64,000 bases of DNA from Methanoculleus taiwanensis (GCF_004102725.1 NZ_LHQS01000003.1:115752-179751); one strand, 5' to 3'. Counted from the first letter of the stretch, positions 25,729 through 33,644 are shown. Notes: a model not told the origin generated them from the letters alone. Numbers and translations are program-made.

Positions 25729-26085
25729 TTAGTGCGTTCCGTCGCAGCTCTCGTGCCCGTGGTGGCACGAACTGTCACCCGCCGTGAGGCGGCCTGCGAT
25801 ATACTCCTGTGCGACGAAGTCGATCGGTCCGCCGACACCGAGGAGCACCTCGATGCCGTTCGCTGCAAAGAGCTCGACGGCTCGAGGACCCATGCCGCCC
25901 GCAATCACGAGGTTGACCCCGTTTTCACTCAGGAATACCGGAAGCCGTCCGGGCTCGTGTCCGGGGCTTGCAAGGTCGTCCTCTTTGAATATGATCGAGT
26001 TCTCGACGCGGTACATTGCGTACCCTTCACAGTGTCCGAAATGCTCGGAGACCTGATTCCCGTCTTTGGCGATTGCTATCTTCAT
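25729..26085 (-). CDS. NifX-like protein with His/Cys-rich tail
   Basis: A 118-residue member of the dinitrogenase iron-molybdenum cofactor family (MKIAIAKDGNQVSEHFGHCEG, VIAGGMGPRAVELFAANGIEVLLGVGG). The C-terminus CHHGHESCDGTH can bind metal. SEHFGHC is the characteristic cluster-binding segment. The frame runs on to 26238, but the ATG at 26085 matches the family start and follows a GGAG site. It lies 14 bp after the DUF5320-like gene. Probably a cluster carrier working with the MinD-ferredoxin pair. Confidence 0.9.
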   Translation of the reverse strand: MKIAIAKDGNQVSEHFGHCEGYAMYRVENSIIFKEDDLASPGHEPGRLPVFLSENGVNLVIAGGMGPRAVELFAANGIEVLLGVGGPIDFVAQEYIAGRLTAGDSSCHHGHESCDGTH

Positions 26086-26099
26086 TGACCGATCGCTCC

Positions 26100-26303
26100 T
26101 CACACTCTCCGCCGTCGTCCGCCGGAAAAGCCTCTGCCGCAGCCGCATGGCATGCCGCCGCGGCCAAGACCGTATACCTGGGCCGCCTGTGCGTCGGCGT
26201 TCTGTTCGCTTCCGGCCTGTACCTGAGCCGGCACGCACCGTCCCAGACGCCGTCCTGTCATTGCCCCCATTCCCCGGGGTCCTGTTCCATCAAATCCAGG
26301 CAT
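26100..26303 (-). CDS. DUF5320-like small Gly/Arg/Cys protein
   Basis: A 67-residue protein starting MPGFDGTGPRGMGAMTGRRLGRC, the hallmark N-terminus of the short proteins that accompany NifX-like genes in anaerobes (DUF5320). The C-terminus has CGCGRGFSGGRRRRV. Function unknown. The ATG at 26303 follows GAGGTGA; the GTG inside that site (26315) is the less likely start. First gene of the rightmost transcript of the cluster. Confidence 0.8.
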   Translation of the reverse strand: MPGFDGTGPRGMGAMTGRRLGRCVPAQVQAGSEQNADAQAAQVYGLGRGGMPCGCGRGFSGGRRRRV

Positions 26304-26324
26304 AATAGTATTCACCTCACATGT

Positions 26325-26350
26325 TGTGATATACTACACATATGCGCATA
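26325..26350 (-). promoter_or_regulatory. Promoter with adjacent palindrome for the DUF5320/NifX transcript
   Basis: Read leftward, AGTATATC (about 26325-26332) is a TATA box placed to start transcription just before the GAGGTGA site. Immediately upstream is the perfect palindrome TATGCGCATA at 26341-26350, at the position where an archaeal activator or repressor would touch the promoter. The DUF134 protein of the cluster is a candidate binder; this is inference. Confidence 0.45.
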
Positions 26351-26557
26351 ATGCCATAAAGGTTTGGATACCGGAACATGCCGGGAAACCACCCTGAATA
26401 GCTCCAAAATGCCAGACAGGTCTCTTTGGCAAGGCACATCCGGCACGAGCGGTGTGCTGCCATGCCACCGAGAAAGAGGGGGCTGCATACCTCATCATGG
26501 CGAGAAGGCCGGAAAAGCGGGATCAGAAGCCGGAGGGGAGAAGAATCTCACGAAACA

Positions 26558-27433
26558 CTAGGCTTCGTTCCCCCGCTGGGCCTGCATGTCCGCGACCCTC
26601 AGGTCCGGGTGCCGGTACCGCCCCCGTTTTTCTGTGCCCCGCATGACGTGGAGCTGGATTGCCTCGATCGGGCAGAAGTGGAGACAGGCGCAGCAGAGTT
26701 CGCAGCGGTGGTTCCAGACCGGGCGGCCGCGTTCGAGCGTGATATTTCCCGCCGGGCAGACCTTTGCGCAGGTGCCGCAACCGGTGCAGGCGTCCGATAC
26801 TGAGAAGTCTTTGTCCCCCCCGTGAACATTCCGTGCAAACCGACCATACGTTATGGCCTTCGCGAGCAGAGAGATCGGTGCGAATCCCGGCGGAGCGGCC
26901 GTGCCGCTGCCGATCACCCCTGCTATATCCCCAAGCCTTTTGTCCGCCGCGGCAAGGATCTCGTCGCGTTTTTTTCCCGACGCCGGGCGATAGAGCGGTG
27001 GGAAGTTTCCGGGCATCCCGACCGCAAATCCGGCATCAAGTCCTCTACCCTGCCGTTCCCGAATAATCCCGTTCAGCTGGTGGAGGGCCGAGACGCCCAT
27101 GCCGCCCATCGTAACGATCGCAAAGACGTATCCGGTACGCGAGAGGTCGAGTCTTTCGGCGAACTCTGCGACCATGACCGGCACACCGCAGTCATATACA
27201 GGGCAGACGATCCCGACCCGGTCCGCCTGCGGGCTGATCCTGCCCGTGGTATTTCTCAGCGACGCTATCGGGATGAGATCCGCATTCTCGAGCTCCGCCG
27301 CAACCCGTTTTGCTGCTGCAAGCGAATTGCCGGTGCCGGTGAAGTAGTAGATACTGGTCTTCAGGCGGCACCTGCTGGCGGCACCGCAGTCGGGAAGGTC
27401 GTCCATAGAAATCGTATTTGCGTGGAGAGACAT
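26558..27433 (-). CDS. EFR1-type flavodoxin/ferredoxin fusion
   Basis: About 291 residues. The N-terminal flavodoxin-like domain begins SIYYFTGTGNSLAAAKRVA, where TGTGNS is the FMN phosphate loop, and continues with VGIVCPVYDCGVPVMVAEF. The C-terminal quarter has two [4Fe-4S] motifs, CTGCGTCAKVC and CELCCACLHFC. EFR1 proteins move electrons between flavin and clusters; partners are unknown. The start is uncertain: ATG 27433 (AAGGTC in front), ATG 27406, or a CTG at the LKTSIYYF position where relatives begin. The frame itself extends to 27658. Confidence 0.85.
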   Translation of the reverse strand: MSLHANTISMDDLPDCGAASRCRLKTSIYYFTGTGNSLAAAKRVAAELENADLIPIASLRNTTGRISPQADRVGIVCPVYDCGVPVMVAEFAERLDLSRTGYVFAIVTMGGMGVSALHQLNGIIRERQGRGLDAGFAVGMPGNFPPLYRPASGKKRDEILAAADKRLGDIAGVIGSGTAAPPGFAPISLLAKAITYGRFARNVHGGDKDFSVSDACTGCGTCAKVCPAGNITLERGRPVWNHRCELCCACLHFCPIEAIQLHVMRGTEKRGRYRHPDLRVADMQAQRGNEA

Positions 27434-27580
27434 AGACCTTCTGCAGGGAAACGGCAAACAGGAGCAGAGGAACGTCCCGTTATGCTCAAAGCCGTCGCAT
27501 CGGATTCCAAAGAGAGATAAAAGATTCATTAAACGACTACCTATCAAAAAAGAGGCTGGAAACACACCCGGAAGAGAAAA

Positions 27581-27784
27581 CTGCGATCTCTCTTCTTCGG
27601 CGGTCTTGCCCTCCTTGTGGCCCTCTGTGCCTCCAATTCGTTTATTGTGCCGACCCACCAGGTGAATGCCTTCCTGATGGCACCCGGTGGCTACCGCAAC
27701 GCGGATTCTATACGGACAAGGGATCTCCTGACCGTACTATTCCTCATCGTTGTAGCAGGATGGCTTTATCTGATCCTCGGGTAA
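27581..27784 (+). CDS. Small two-helix membrane protein without a canonical start
   Basis: An open frame running to TAA 27784 encodes LFFGGLALLVALCASNSFIV, then a short polar loop with APGGYRNADSIRTRDLL, then TVLFLIVVAGWLYLILG. Two clear helices and a charged loop look like a genuine protein. The frame is open back to about 27533 but has no ATG, GTG or TTG before the first helix; CTG 27581 is one possible start, after the basic stretch TRKRK. It may be N-terminally truncated. It lies 34 bp ahead of the MBL/rhodanese gene. Family not recognised. Confidence 0.45.
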   Translation: MRSLFFGGLALLVALCASNSFIVPTHQVNAFLMAPGGYRNADSIRTRDLLTVLFLIVVAGWLYLILG

Positions 27785-27818
27785 TTACCTGCTCGTAGAA
27801 GATCCGGGTGAATCAAGC

Positions 27819-29183
27819 ATGTTCATTCAACAATTTTTCATTCCTGGGATCGCGCACAGCTCCTATCTCATCGGAGCTGGCAGCACATGTGCAATCGTCG
27901 ATCCGGCACGGGATGTCGGGAGATACCTCAATGCCGCAAGAGATCTCAATCTCACGATCACGCATGTCCTGGAGACGCATCTCCACGCTGATTTCGTGTC
28001 CGGGCATATGGATCTCGCCGATATCACAGGAGCCGGGATATACGCACCGGAATCGGGGAACTGTGAGTTCGAACACGTTCCGGTTTCGGATAGCACCCGA
28101 TTCGAGATCGAGGATATCCTCTTTGAGGTCCGGGACACCCCCGGGCATACTCCGGACGGTGTGACCTATGTCATCTCGGATCGCTCCAGGGGGGATGATC
28201 CGGTTGCCATATTCCCCGGAGACACCCTGTTTGTCGGTGATGTGGGGCGGCCTGACCTCTTCCCCGGGAGAGCCCGCGAACTTGCAGGCATTCTGTATGA
28301 CAACCTCCACGCAAAGATCCTCACCCTGCCCGACTCCTGCATGGTATTCCCCTCCCACGGTGCGGGTTCCCTCTGCGGCAGGGCAATGGGTGCGATGCGG
28401 TTCTCCACCCTCGGCTACGAGCGGAAGTACAACCAGGCTCTGACCATCGCCGACCGAGAAGAGTTCATCCGGTCCCTTACCGAGGATATGCCGCCGGCAC
28501 CCGATCACTTCAGCAGATGCAGCGAGATCAACCGCCGGGGTCCCCCGCTCACCCGCACGCTCCCCGAGATCCACCCTATGAGCCCGGAAGAGTTCAGGGT
28601 CAGGGCGGAACAGGACGACACCATTGTGCTCACGGTCGGCGATTACACGGCGTTCGGAGGGCAGCACATTCCCCGAAGCTACCACATCGATATCGCCAGC
28701 AACTTCTCCACGTTTGCAGGATGGACACTCCCACCCGACAGAGACATTCTGCTCGTTGCCGACAATCCCGCACAGTGTCGCGACGCAGTCACCATGCTCC
28801 GCCGGGTCGGACTTGACCGGACCGTCGGCTACCTCGAGGGAGGGACCCATGCCTGGGTCATGGCCGGATGCGCCACCGATTACGTCCCCCTGATCTCACC
28901 CGTACAGACCCGCGCCATGATAGAGGGCGGGGCGGTACAGGTCATTGATGTGCGATCCCCGGCGGAGTATCTCGAGGGACATGTCAAGGGGGCTATCAAT
29001 ATCCCTGCGCCCGACCTGAGAACACGGTTCACCGACCTCAATCCCGACCAGCCCATCATCGTGATGTGCAGGACGGGGCACCGGTCGAGCCTGGCATGCA
29101 GCCTCCTCAAACAGAAGGGATTTACCAGGGTATACAACGCAGCTGGCGGGATTACCGGGCATCGTGCGGCAGGATACACCTGA
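27819..29183 (+). CDS. Persulfide-dioxygenase-like metallo-beta-lactamase fold with two rhodanese domains
   Basis: A 454-residue cytoplasmic protein. Residues 1-240 are an ETHE1/CstB-type metallo-beta-lactamase domain with ETHLHADFVSGH, DTPGHTPDG, FPGDTLFVGDVGRPDL and PSHGAGS carrying the metal ligands. The first rhodanese domain (about 265-355) has lost its catalytic Cys loop; the second (about 365-454) is active-looking, with VMCRTGHRSS. Relatives oxidise or detoxify persulfides and transfer sulfane sulfur. The two following genes are halves of a thiosulfate/sulfur transporter, so the three probably take up and process sulfur. GGGTGA precedes the ATG. Confidence 0.93.
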   Translation: MFIQQFFIPGIAHSSYLIGAGSTCAIVDPARDVGRYLNAARDLNLTITHVLETHLHADFVSGHMDLADITGAGIYAPESGNCEFEHVPVSDSTRFEIEDILFEVRDTPGHTPDGVTYVISDRSRGDDPVAIFPGDTLFVGDVGRPDLFPGRARELAGILYDNLHAKILTLPDSCMVFPSHGAGSLCGRAMGAMRFSTLGYERKYNQALTIADREEFIRSLTEDMPPAPDHFSRCSEINRRGPPLTRTLPEIHPMSPEEFRVRAEQDDTIVLTVGDYTAFGGQHIPRSYHIDIASNFSTFAGWTLPPDRDILLVADNPAQCRDAVTMLRRVGLDRTVGYLEGGTHAWVMAGCATDYVPLISPVQTRAMIEGGAVQVIDVRSPAEYLEGHVKGAINIPAPDLRTRFTDLNPDQPIIVMCRTGHRSSLACSLLKQKGFTRVYNAAGGITGHRAAGYT

Positions 29184-29194
29184 AGGGTGAGCGC

Positions 29195-29698
29195 ATGGAC
29201 TGGACTCCCTATCTCGCCGGCTTGGGGATAGGCATTCTCAGCTGGTTTACCTTCCTCCTCTCGGGCAGACCTCTCGGATGTTCGACGGCCTATGCCCGAA
29301 CGAGCGCCATGATAGAGCGGGCTATCCGCGGCGATTCGGTGCTTGAGAAACCCTACTACAGGAAATTCGTCCCGCAGATCGATTGGGAATGGATGCTTGT
29401 CCTGGGCATTGTCATCGGAGCCTTCATCACAGCGATCATTCAGGGTGAGTTCGCTCTCATCTGGGTCCCCTCGACATTTGAGGCGGCATTCGGATCGAGC
29501 AGCCTCCTCCGGCTCGCAGTCGCGCTCGTCGGGGGCGTTCTGATGGGTCTTGGTGCCCGATGGGCGGGAGGCTGTACAAGCGGGCACGGGATCTCCGGGA
29601 CACTTCAACTGGCGATAGCAAGCTGGATCGCTGTTGCCGTCTTCTTTGTAAGCGGAATCATCGTCGCCTTTCTGCTCTACGGGGTGATCGCCCCATGA
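29195..29698 (+). CDS. YeeE/YedE (TsuA-type) transporter, N-terminal half
   Basis: A 167-residue membrane protein with about four or five helices. The family Cys sites GRPLGCSTAYAR and AGGCTSGHGISG are both present; these cysteines line the thiosulfate path in TsuA. GGGTGA precedes the ATG at 29195, 11 bp after the MBL/rhodanese gene. It overlaps the second half as ATGA. In bacteria the two halves are usually one protein of about 330-350 residues; here they are separate, and both are probably needed. Confidence 0.88.
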   Translation: MDWTPYLAGLGIGILSWFTFLLSGRPLGCSTAYARTSAMIERAIRGDSVLEKPYYRKFVPQIDWEWMLVLGIVIGAFITAIIQGEFALIWVPSTFEAAFGSSSLLRLAVALVGGVLMGLGARWAGGCTSGHGISGTLQLAIASWIAVAVFFVSGIIVAFLLYGVIAP

Positions 29699-30273
29699 TA
29701 GAGCGTGACGGCGGCGCTCTGCAGCGCCTTCGCCAGAATCAGTCCTTGCAACGGCTTCTGGGGCTGGTGATGGGTGTCGCGTTCGGGGTCTTCCTCCAGC
29801 TCGGGGGCGTCACCAGGTACGACGTCATCATCGGGCAACTCCTCCTCTATGATTTCACCGTGGTGAAGGTGATGCTCTCTGCGGTGGCTGTCGGCATGGT
29901 GGGCGTCTATCTGCTGGTACATCTTGGTCTTGCCAGCCTCAGCATCAAGCCGGGATCGATAGGCACCACGGTGCTCGGAGGAATCATATTCGGGTGTGGG
30001 TTTGCTGTCCTCGGATATTGCCCAGGAACGGTCGCCGGTGCAGTCGGATCGGGGGCGCTCGACGCTCTCTTTGGGGGGGTGGTCGGAATTCTCATAGGTG
30101 CCGCGATCTTTGCCGAACTCTACCCCCGTCTGGATGCATCGGTTCTGCAACGGGGGAACATTCCCGACACGACGATACCCGAACTTCTCGGCGTCCGTCC
30201 CGGGGCGGTGATTGTTCCGATGGTCATTCTGATCGTCGCCGTCCTCTACGGGATCGAGTACCTGGGTCTCTGA
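29695..30273 (+). CDS. YeeE/YedE (TsuA-type) transporter, C-terminal half
   Basis: A 192-residue membrane protein with about five helices. It has a G-rich helix and the third conserved Cys site (IIFGCGFAVLGYCPGTVAGAVGSG). The ATG at 29695 overlaps the stop of the first half (ATGA), giving translational coupling and equal amounts of both halves. Probably imports thiosulfate or another sulfur compound for the neighbouring rhodanese. Confidence 0.88.
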   Translation: MIERDGGALQRLRQNQSLQRLLGLVMGVAFGVFLQLGGVTRYDVIIGQLLLYDFTVVKVMLSAVAVGMVGVYLLVHLGLASLSIKPGSIGTTVLGGIIFGCGFAVLGYCPGTVAGAVGSGALDALFGGVVGILIGAAIFAELYPRLDASVLQRGNIPDTTIPELLGVRPGAVIVPMVILIVAVLYGIEYLGL

Positions 30274-30300
30274 TCCCCGTGCAGTGGCTTGAAACCCGGC

Positions 30301-30320
30301 TCTTTTTTTCTTTTTCAGAC
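30301..30320 (+). terminator. T-rich terminator after the sulfur-transport operon
   Basis: A run of T broken by one C block follows about 28 bp after the stop at 30273. Archaeal RNA polymerase terminates at oligo-T tracts without a required hairpin, and FttA strengthens this. Confidence 0.5.
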
Positions 30321-30522
30321 CTTGAACGGTCCGGGATGTCACGGCGGTACCTCTGGCTCGACGCGATCGCGGTATGTATCTGGAGTTGTTCAACCGCACA
30401 GGCGGCGAGACCTGGCGGAACCTCGGACTGTGCCTCGTTAACCAGAATGACAACCTGCTCTTTATCAGGTGACGTGTTAAAAGAGTGTCATTTCTCACTG
30501 CGAACTATACCCGCAGCATCGA

Positions 30523-30607
30523 TGCGAGGGGAGCGATTCGAACGCTCGAACACCTTCGTGACAGGGTCCTAAGCCCTGCGCCTTTGGCCAGGCTCGGCAA
30601 CCCTCGC
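30523..30607 (-). tRNA. tRNA-Leu, anticodon UAG
   Basis: The minus strand folds as a class II tRNA of 85 nt. The acceptor stem is GCGAGGG with CCCTCGC plus discriminator A; the D arm has GCC/GGC; the anticodon stem CAGGG/CCCTG encloses CTTAGGA (anticodon TAG); the T arm is GAGCG-TTCGAAT-CGCTC. The long variable arm (TCACGAAGGTGT) is the leucine type. CCA is not encoded. It lies 28 bp downstream of the AI-2E-type transporter gene on the same strand. Confidence 0.96.
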
Positions 30608-30635
30608 TTCCCTATACAGTGGAAGAGTACCGGAT

Positions 30636-31730
30636 TTATACCTTGCTCCGAAGCTCCGGCGATTCCGGGAGAATCAGGGCTGCAGAGCCGGATCTGCGGC
30701 CCCGGATCAGGGTGGCGTATCCCGCGACGAGCAGCGCGAGGAAGAGGGGCCCAAGAACGAATCCGATGATACCCATAACGGCGAGTCCGCCGAAGAATCC
30801 GATCCACATGATCACCGGATGAATACTGGCACGCCGCCCCATCATCAGCGGGCGGAAGTAGATGTCGGGGAGGGCGCAGACAACCGGATAGCCGACCAGC
30901 GCCACGAGCACCGCTCCCCGCATATCCCCTATGGAGAGGGCGAAGATACCGAGGAAGAGCATGATCAGGGACGGGCCGATGATCGGCACGAGCTGGAAGA
31001 CGCCGGCCATGACCGAGTAGAAGAGAACGTGCCCGTAGCCGAGGACGTAAAAGAACGGGAGGGCAAGAAAGAAAGTGATGACCGACGTCGCCACGTGCAC
31101 GACGTAGATGGCGTAGAGCGTATCGACGGTGACCTTCGACATCCGGCCGACCGCGTCTCCAAACGCCGCGGGCAGGTGAGATGCGAGCCCTTTAACGGCC
31201 TCGGCGCCCTTATGGAGGGCAACGTACAGCGTGAGGAAGAAGACGATGATCTTAACGCCCATAAGCGGGGCGAGCGCCGCCGTGCCGGAGAGGGACGCCT
31301 TCAGGTTCGCAGCCTGCCCGGCAAACAGTGCGGCTATGTCGTCCTGCGGTATCGGGAGCAGCGCCCCCGCCTCGCCGAGCGTCGGTGCGGCGATCCAGTC
31401 GGCGATGATGCCGAGGATCCCGATGAGGTACTCCGCGTTCCGGGCGAGCACGAGCGTGACGAAGGCTCCGGACGCCAGAAGAACGATGACGACGGCCGCA
31501 ACCGTCGCACCGGCCGCCGCCGCTCCGGGCATAAAGCGGGAGAGAAAGCGGTGAACCGGGTAGATCACCACGGCGACCGAGAGGGCGAGGATGACCACAT
31601 CGAGAAGCGGCCAGAAGAGAGCGGCGGCGGCAAGGAGAATGCCGGAGAGAAGCGCGAGCGTGACGGGATCGATGCGCGAGGTATCGGACGGCATGGCGCT
31701 CTCTTCAAGGATTGGATCCGAAGGATACAT
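30636..31730 (-). CDS. AI-2E/PerM family transporter
   Basis: A 364-residue protein with about eight transmembrane helices of the AI-2E exporter/UPF0118 family. The conserved ending GVFQLVPIIGPSLIMLFLGIF, then YFRPLMMGRRASIHPVIMWIGFFGG and GIIGFVLGPLFLALL is typical. In bacteria members export autoinducer-2 or act as Na+/H+ antiporters; the role in archaea is unknown. An alternative start is ATG 31694. The tRNA-Leu gene follows on the same strand. Confidence 0.88.
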   Translation of the reverse strand: MYPSDPILEESAMPSDTSRIDPVTLALLSGILLAAAALFWPLLDVVILALSVAVVIYPVHRFLSRFMPGAAAAGATVAAVVIVLLASGAFVTLVLARNAEYLIGILGIIADWIAAPTLGEAGALLPIPQDDIAALFAGQAANLKASLSGTAALAPLMGVKIIVFFLTLYVALHKGAEAVKGLASHLPAAFGDAVGRMSKVTVDTLYAIYVVHVATSVITFFLALPFFYVLGYGHVLFYSVMAGVFQLVPIIGPSLIMLFLGIFALSIGDMRGAVLVALVGYPVVCALPDIYFRPLMMGRRASIHPVIMWIGFFGGLAVMGIIGFVLGPLFLALLVAGYATLIRGRRSGSAALILPESPELRSKV

Positions 31731-31831
31731 AATGGACTCGAAACTCCACCGATGCGTCCTGCCGCACCTGCCCGGCCGCCCCCTGCAAGCCCGTGGCTTT
31801 CCTGCGGCGGTACCGGCAAATCCGGTGAGGG

Positions 31832-31860
31832 TTACTAATATGCACTAGTAATTATATAAA
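31832..31860. promoter_or_regulatory. Palindrome and TATA element in the perM/eha divergent gap
   Basis: An inverted repeat TTACTA-N8-TAGTAA (31832-31851) touches an AT-rich ATTATATAAA element (31851-31860). Read leftward, the TATA-like TTTATATAAT would place the palindrome over the transcription start of the transporter gene; read rightward it could serve the eha operon with a 120-nt leader. The eha start at 32000 has its own GGAG site and a nearer TTTATCG-like element around 31952. Confidence 0.4.
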
Positions 31861-31999
31861 GTACATCAGATCCCGTCGATATCCGGGGCACCTGCGGTGG
31901 CGGCAGAAAAGCCAATCTTCCGGAACGAAACGGGAAAGATGGTAACATGAAAACCTTTATCGAATAGACCGCACGTATTTTTCCATAGTTGGAGTACCG

Positions 32000-32485
32000 A
32001 TGCTGAATGAACTCATTCACATCCTGGCAGCGGCGATCATCAGCTGGGCTCTGTTCGTAACGATCGACATTCTCTTCCGGCTACCGGAGGCAGGGGGCGT
32101 CAGCGGGGCATCCGCCATAGCCGAAGACATAACGAAAGGCGGAGGTTCCCTGCACGGCGGCACCATGATGGGGAACATCGTCTGCTCTCCCGATGCCTCC
32201 GCGGGAACCCTGCTTGCCGCGTGCGGCGTCTACGTGGCCGGGATTCCGGGAGGGCTTGCAGCAGCGGTGCTCGTTTACATCGGAAACCGCATCTGCCACG
32301 ACCCGGGATATGCCGGGACGACGGGAGCGGTCATCGCCACATTCGTGGTGTACGGATTCACGCTTGCCGGATTTGCCGCCTCCGACTTCATCGCCGGAAC
32401 TGTCGTCGCTATTCTCGCGATCCAGGGAATATCGCATGTTCACGCGAGCGCCCTGCTCACACGGCTCTCGAGGTGGCGCTCGTGA
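32000..32485 (+). CDS. ehaB: Eha-type hydrogenase membrane subunit, probable EhaB
   Basis: A 161-residue membrane protein with about four helices and a Gly-rich loop (ITKGGGSLHGGTMMGNIVCS). It is the first gene of the eha operon and matches EhaB by position and character; an EhaA counterpart is not seen upstream. TTGGAG precedes the ATG. Its GTG-overlapping stop (TCGTGA) couples it to the next gene. Confidence 0.7.
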   Translation: MLNELIHILAAAIISWALFVTIDILFRLPEAGGVSGASAIAEDITKGGGSLHGGTMMGNIVCSPDASAGTLLAACGVYVAGIPGGLAAAVLVYIGNRICHDPGYAGTTGAVIATFVVYGFTLAGFAASDFIAGTVVAILAIQGISHVHASALLTRLSRWRS

Positions 32486-32727
32486 TCGCCCTTCCGCTTC
32501 TCGGCGCCATAGCCGTCTTTGCCGCCCTCCGGGCGGTCTTTGAACGGAAGACAGGCAGGAAACTTCCCTACCTCAATGCCATGAACTTCGCCATAGCGGG
32601 TTCGCTCGTGCTGCTCCTCGACCACCCGCTCGCACTCGTCGCCGCCGCGGCGTACTTCGTCGGGTCGACGCTCGAATCGAACGCAATCGCGAGCACCTAC
32701 GCGGGAGGGATACTGAAGGATGAATGA
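32482..32727 (+). CDS. ehaC: Eha hydrogenase membrane subunit EhaC (DUF2109)
   Basis: An 81-residue protein with two or three helices: IALPLLGAIAVFAALRAVF and the DUF2109 signature LNAMNFAIAGSLVLLLDHPL then VGSTLESNAIASTYAGGIL. The GTG start at 32482 overlaps the ehaB stop. Membrane component of the Mrp/antiporter-like part of Eha. Confidence 0.85.
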   Translation: MIALPLLGAIAVFAALRAVFERKTGRKLPYLNAMNFAIAGSLVLLLDHPLALVAAAAYFVGSTLESNAIASTYAGGILKDE

Positions 32728-32950
32728 TCTTCTCGCGAGTCTTTACGGAGCTATCGCCCTCATCGGGGCGGTGAGCGCCCTTCTGCAGACCAATTCCTTC
32801 AATAAACTGATCTCCGTCGGGATCATCGCCGGGGGCGTCATACCGTTCCTCGTCGACCGCGGGTACCTCGACGTCGCGATCGCCGTCGGGCTCATCATCC
32901 CGGTGACGACGATCATCATCCTGCTCGTCTGCAGGAGGGGTGCGGCATGA
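32720..32950 (+). CDS. ehaD: Eha hydrogenase membrane subunit EhaD (DUF2108)
   Basis: A 76-residue protein, mostly two or three helices (YGAIALIGAVSALLQTNSFNKLISVGIIAGGVIPFLV and LIIPVTTIIILLVC), resembling MrpC/NuoK-like small subunits. Overlaps ehaC by 8 bp and ehaE by 4 bp. Confidence 0.88.
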   Translation: MNDLLASLYGAIALIGAVSALLQTNSFNKLISVGIIAGGVIPFLVDRGYLDVAIAVGLIIPVTTIIILLVCRRGAA

Positions 32951-33183
32951 CTCCGGAGTTCCTCCTCGGGTGTGCGATCCTCCTCATCGGGGTCGTCGGC
33001 GTCGGGTTCCCCCGGGAGAAGACCTACGTCGGCAGACTGATCAATCTCGAGATCCCGGCGTTCGGGCTCCTCTTGATCATGCTCTCGTTCGACGAGACGC
33101 TGGCACTGCTCACCTTCGTCGGCGTGACGGCGATCTCGACCTTCGTCCTGGTGCGGGTCATCGAGCGGAGGGGTGAGCCATGA
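32947..33183 (+). CDS. ehaE: Eha hydrogenase membrane subunit EhaE (DUF2107)
   Basis: A 78-residue protein with two or three helices; FPREKTYVGRLINLEIPAFGLLLIML is the DUF2107 core. ATGA overlap with both neighbours, so translation of ehaD, ehaE and ehaF is coupled. Confidence 0.88.
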   Translation: MTPEFLLGCAILLIGVVGVGFPREKTYVGRLINLEIPAFGLLLIMLSFDETLALLTFVGVTAISTFVLVRVIERRGEP

Positions 33184-33644
33184 AGCGGCCAGGGCTCCTC
33201 ATCAGCAGGATATCCCGGACGGTCTCGGACTACACGAACCTCTCGGCGCTCTACGCCCTGCTGGTCGTGGCGGCCGTCGTCATCGGCATGGTCACGCTGC
33301 CGTTCATCGGCTACGACGAAGACCAGCTCTACCCGAAGACGATCGACCGGGCAAGCAGCCTCGACCCCTACGACCGGGGCGGGGTGCCGTTCGGCACGAC
33401 GGACGTCGCGGCGCAGTATCCGGAGAACTCCCCGTACCTCGGCTACGTGACGGCATACCTGACACCGTTCTCAGCGTTCCTGGCGGGGCAGACGCTCCAC
33501 CTCGGCACGACGATCGTCTCGCACCCGGGCGGTATCACCGACGAGATCCTTTACAATACCCGGGGGCTTGACACGGTCGCGGAGACGAGCATCCTCTTCG
33601 TGGCGTTCGCCATCGCCGCATACCTCTTCCGGAGGGATGAGTGA
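33180..33644 (+). CDS. ehaF: Eha hydrogenase membrane subunit EhaF (DUF2106)
   Basis: A 154-residue protein with an N-terminal helix (YALLVVAAVVIGMVTLPFIGY), a long polar loop containing LYPKTIDRASSLDPYDRGGVPFG, and a C-terminal helix (SILFVAFAIAAYLF). The loop may face the outside or pack against the antiporter-like subunits. Overlaps ehaE by 4 bp. Confidence 0.85.
   Translation: MKRPGLLISRISRTVSDYTNLSALYALLVVAAVVIGMVTLPFIGYDEDQLYPKTIDRASSLDPYDRGGVPFGTTDVAAQYPENSPYLGYVTAYLTPFSAFLAGQTLHLGTTIVSHPGGITDEILYNTRGLDTVAETSILFVAFAIAAYLFRRDE

Noticed and set aside
23020..26085. NifX-like genes as evidence of nitrogen fixation
   Set aside because: No nifH, nifD, nifK or nifE/N is in the window, and NifX-like single-domain proteins are widespread in non-fixing anaerobes.
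30338..30473. Short plus-strand frame with a protein-like end (ELFNRTGGETWRNLGL) before the tRNA gene
   Set aside because: Only about 48 codons, stop directly upstream, no ribosome site and no family match; may be a remnant but cannot be supported.
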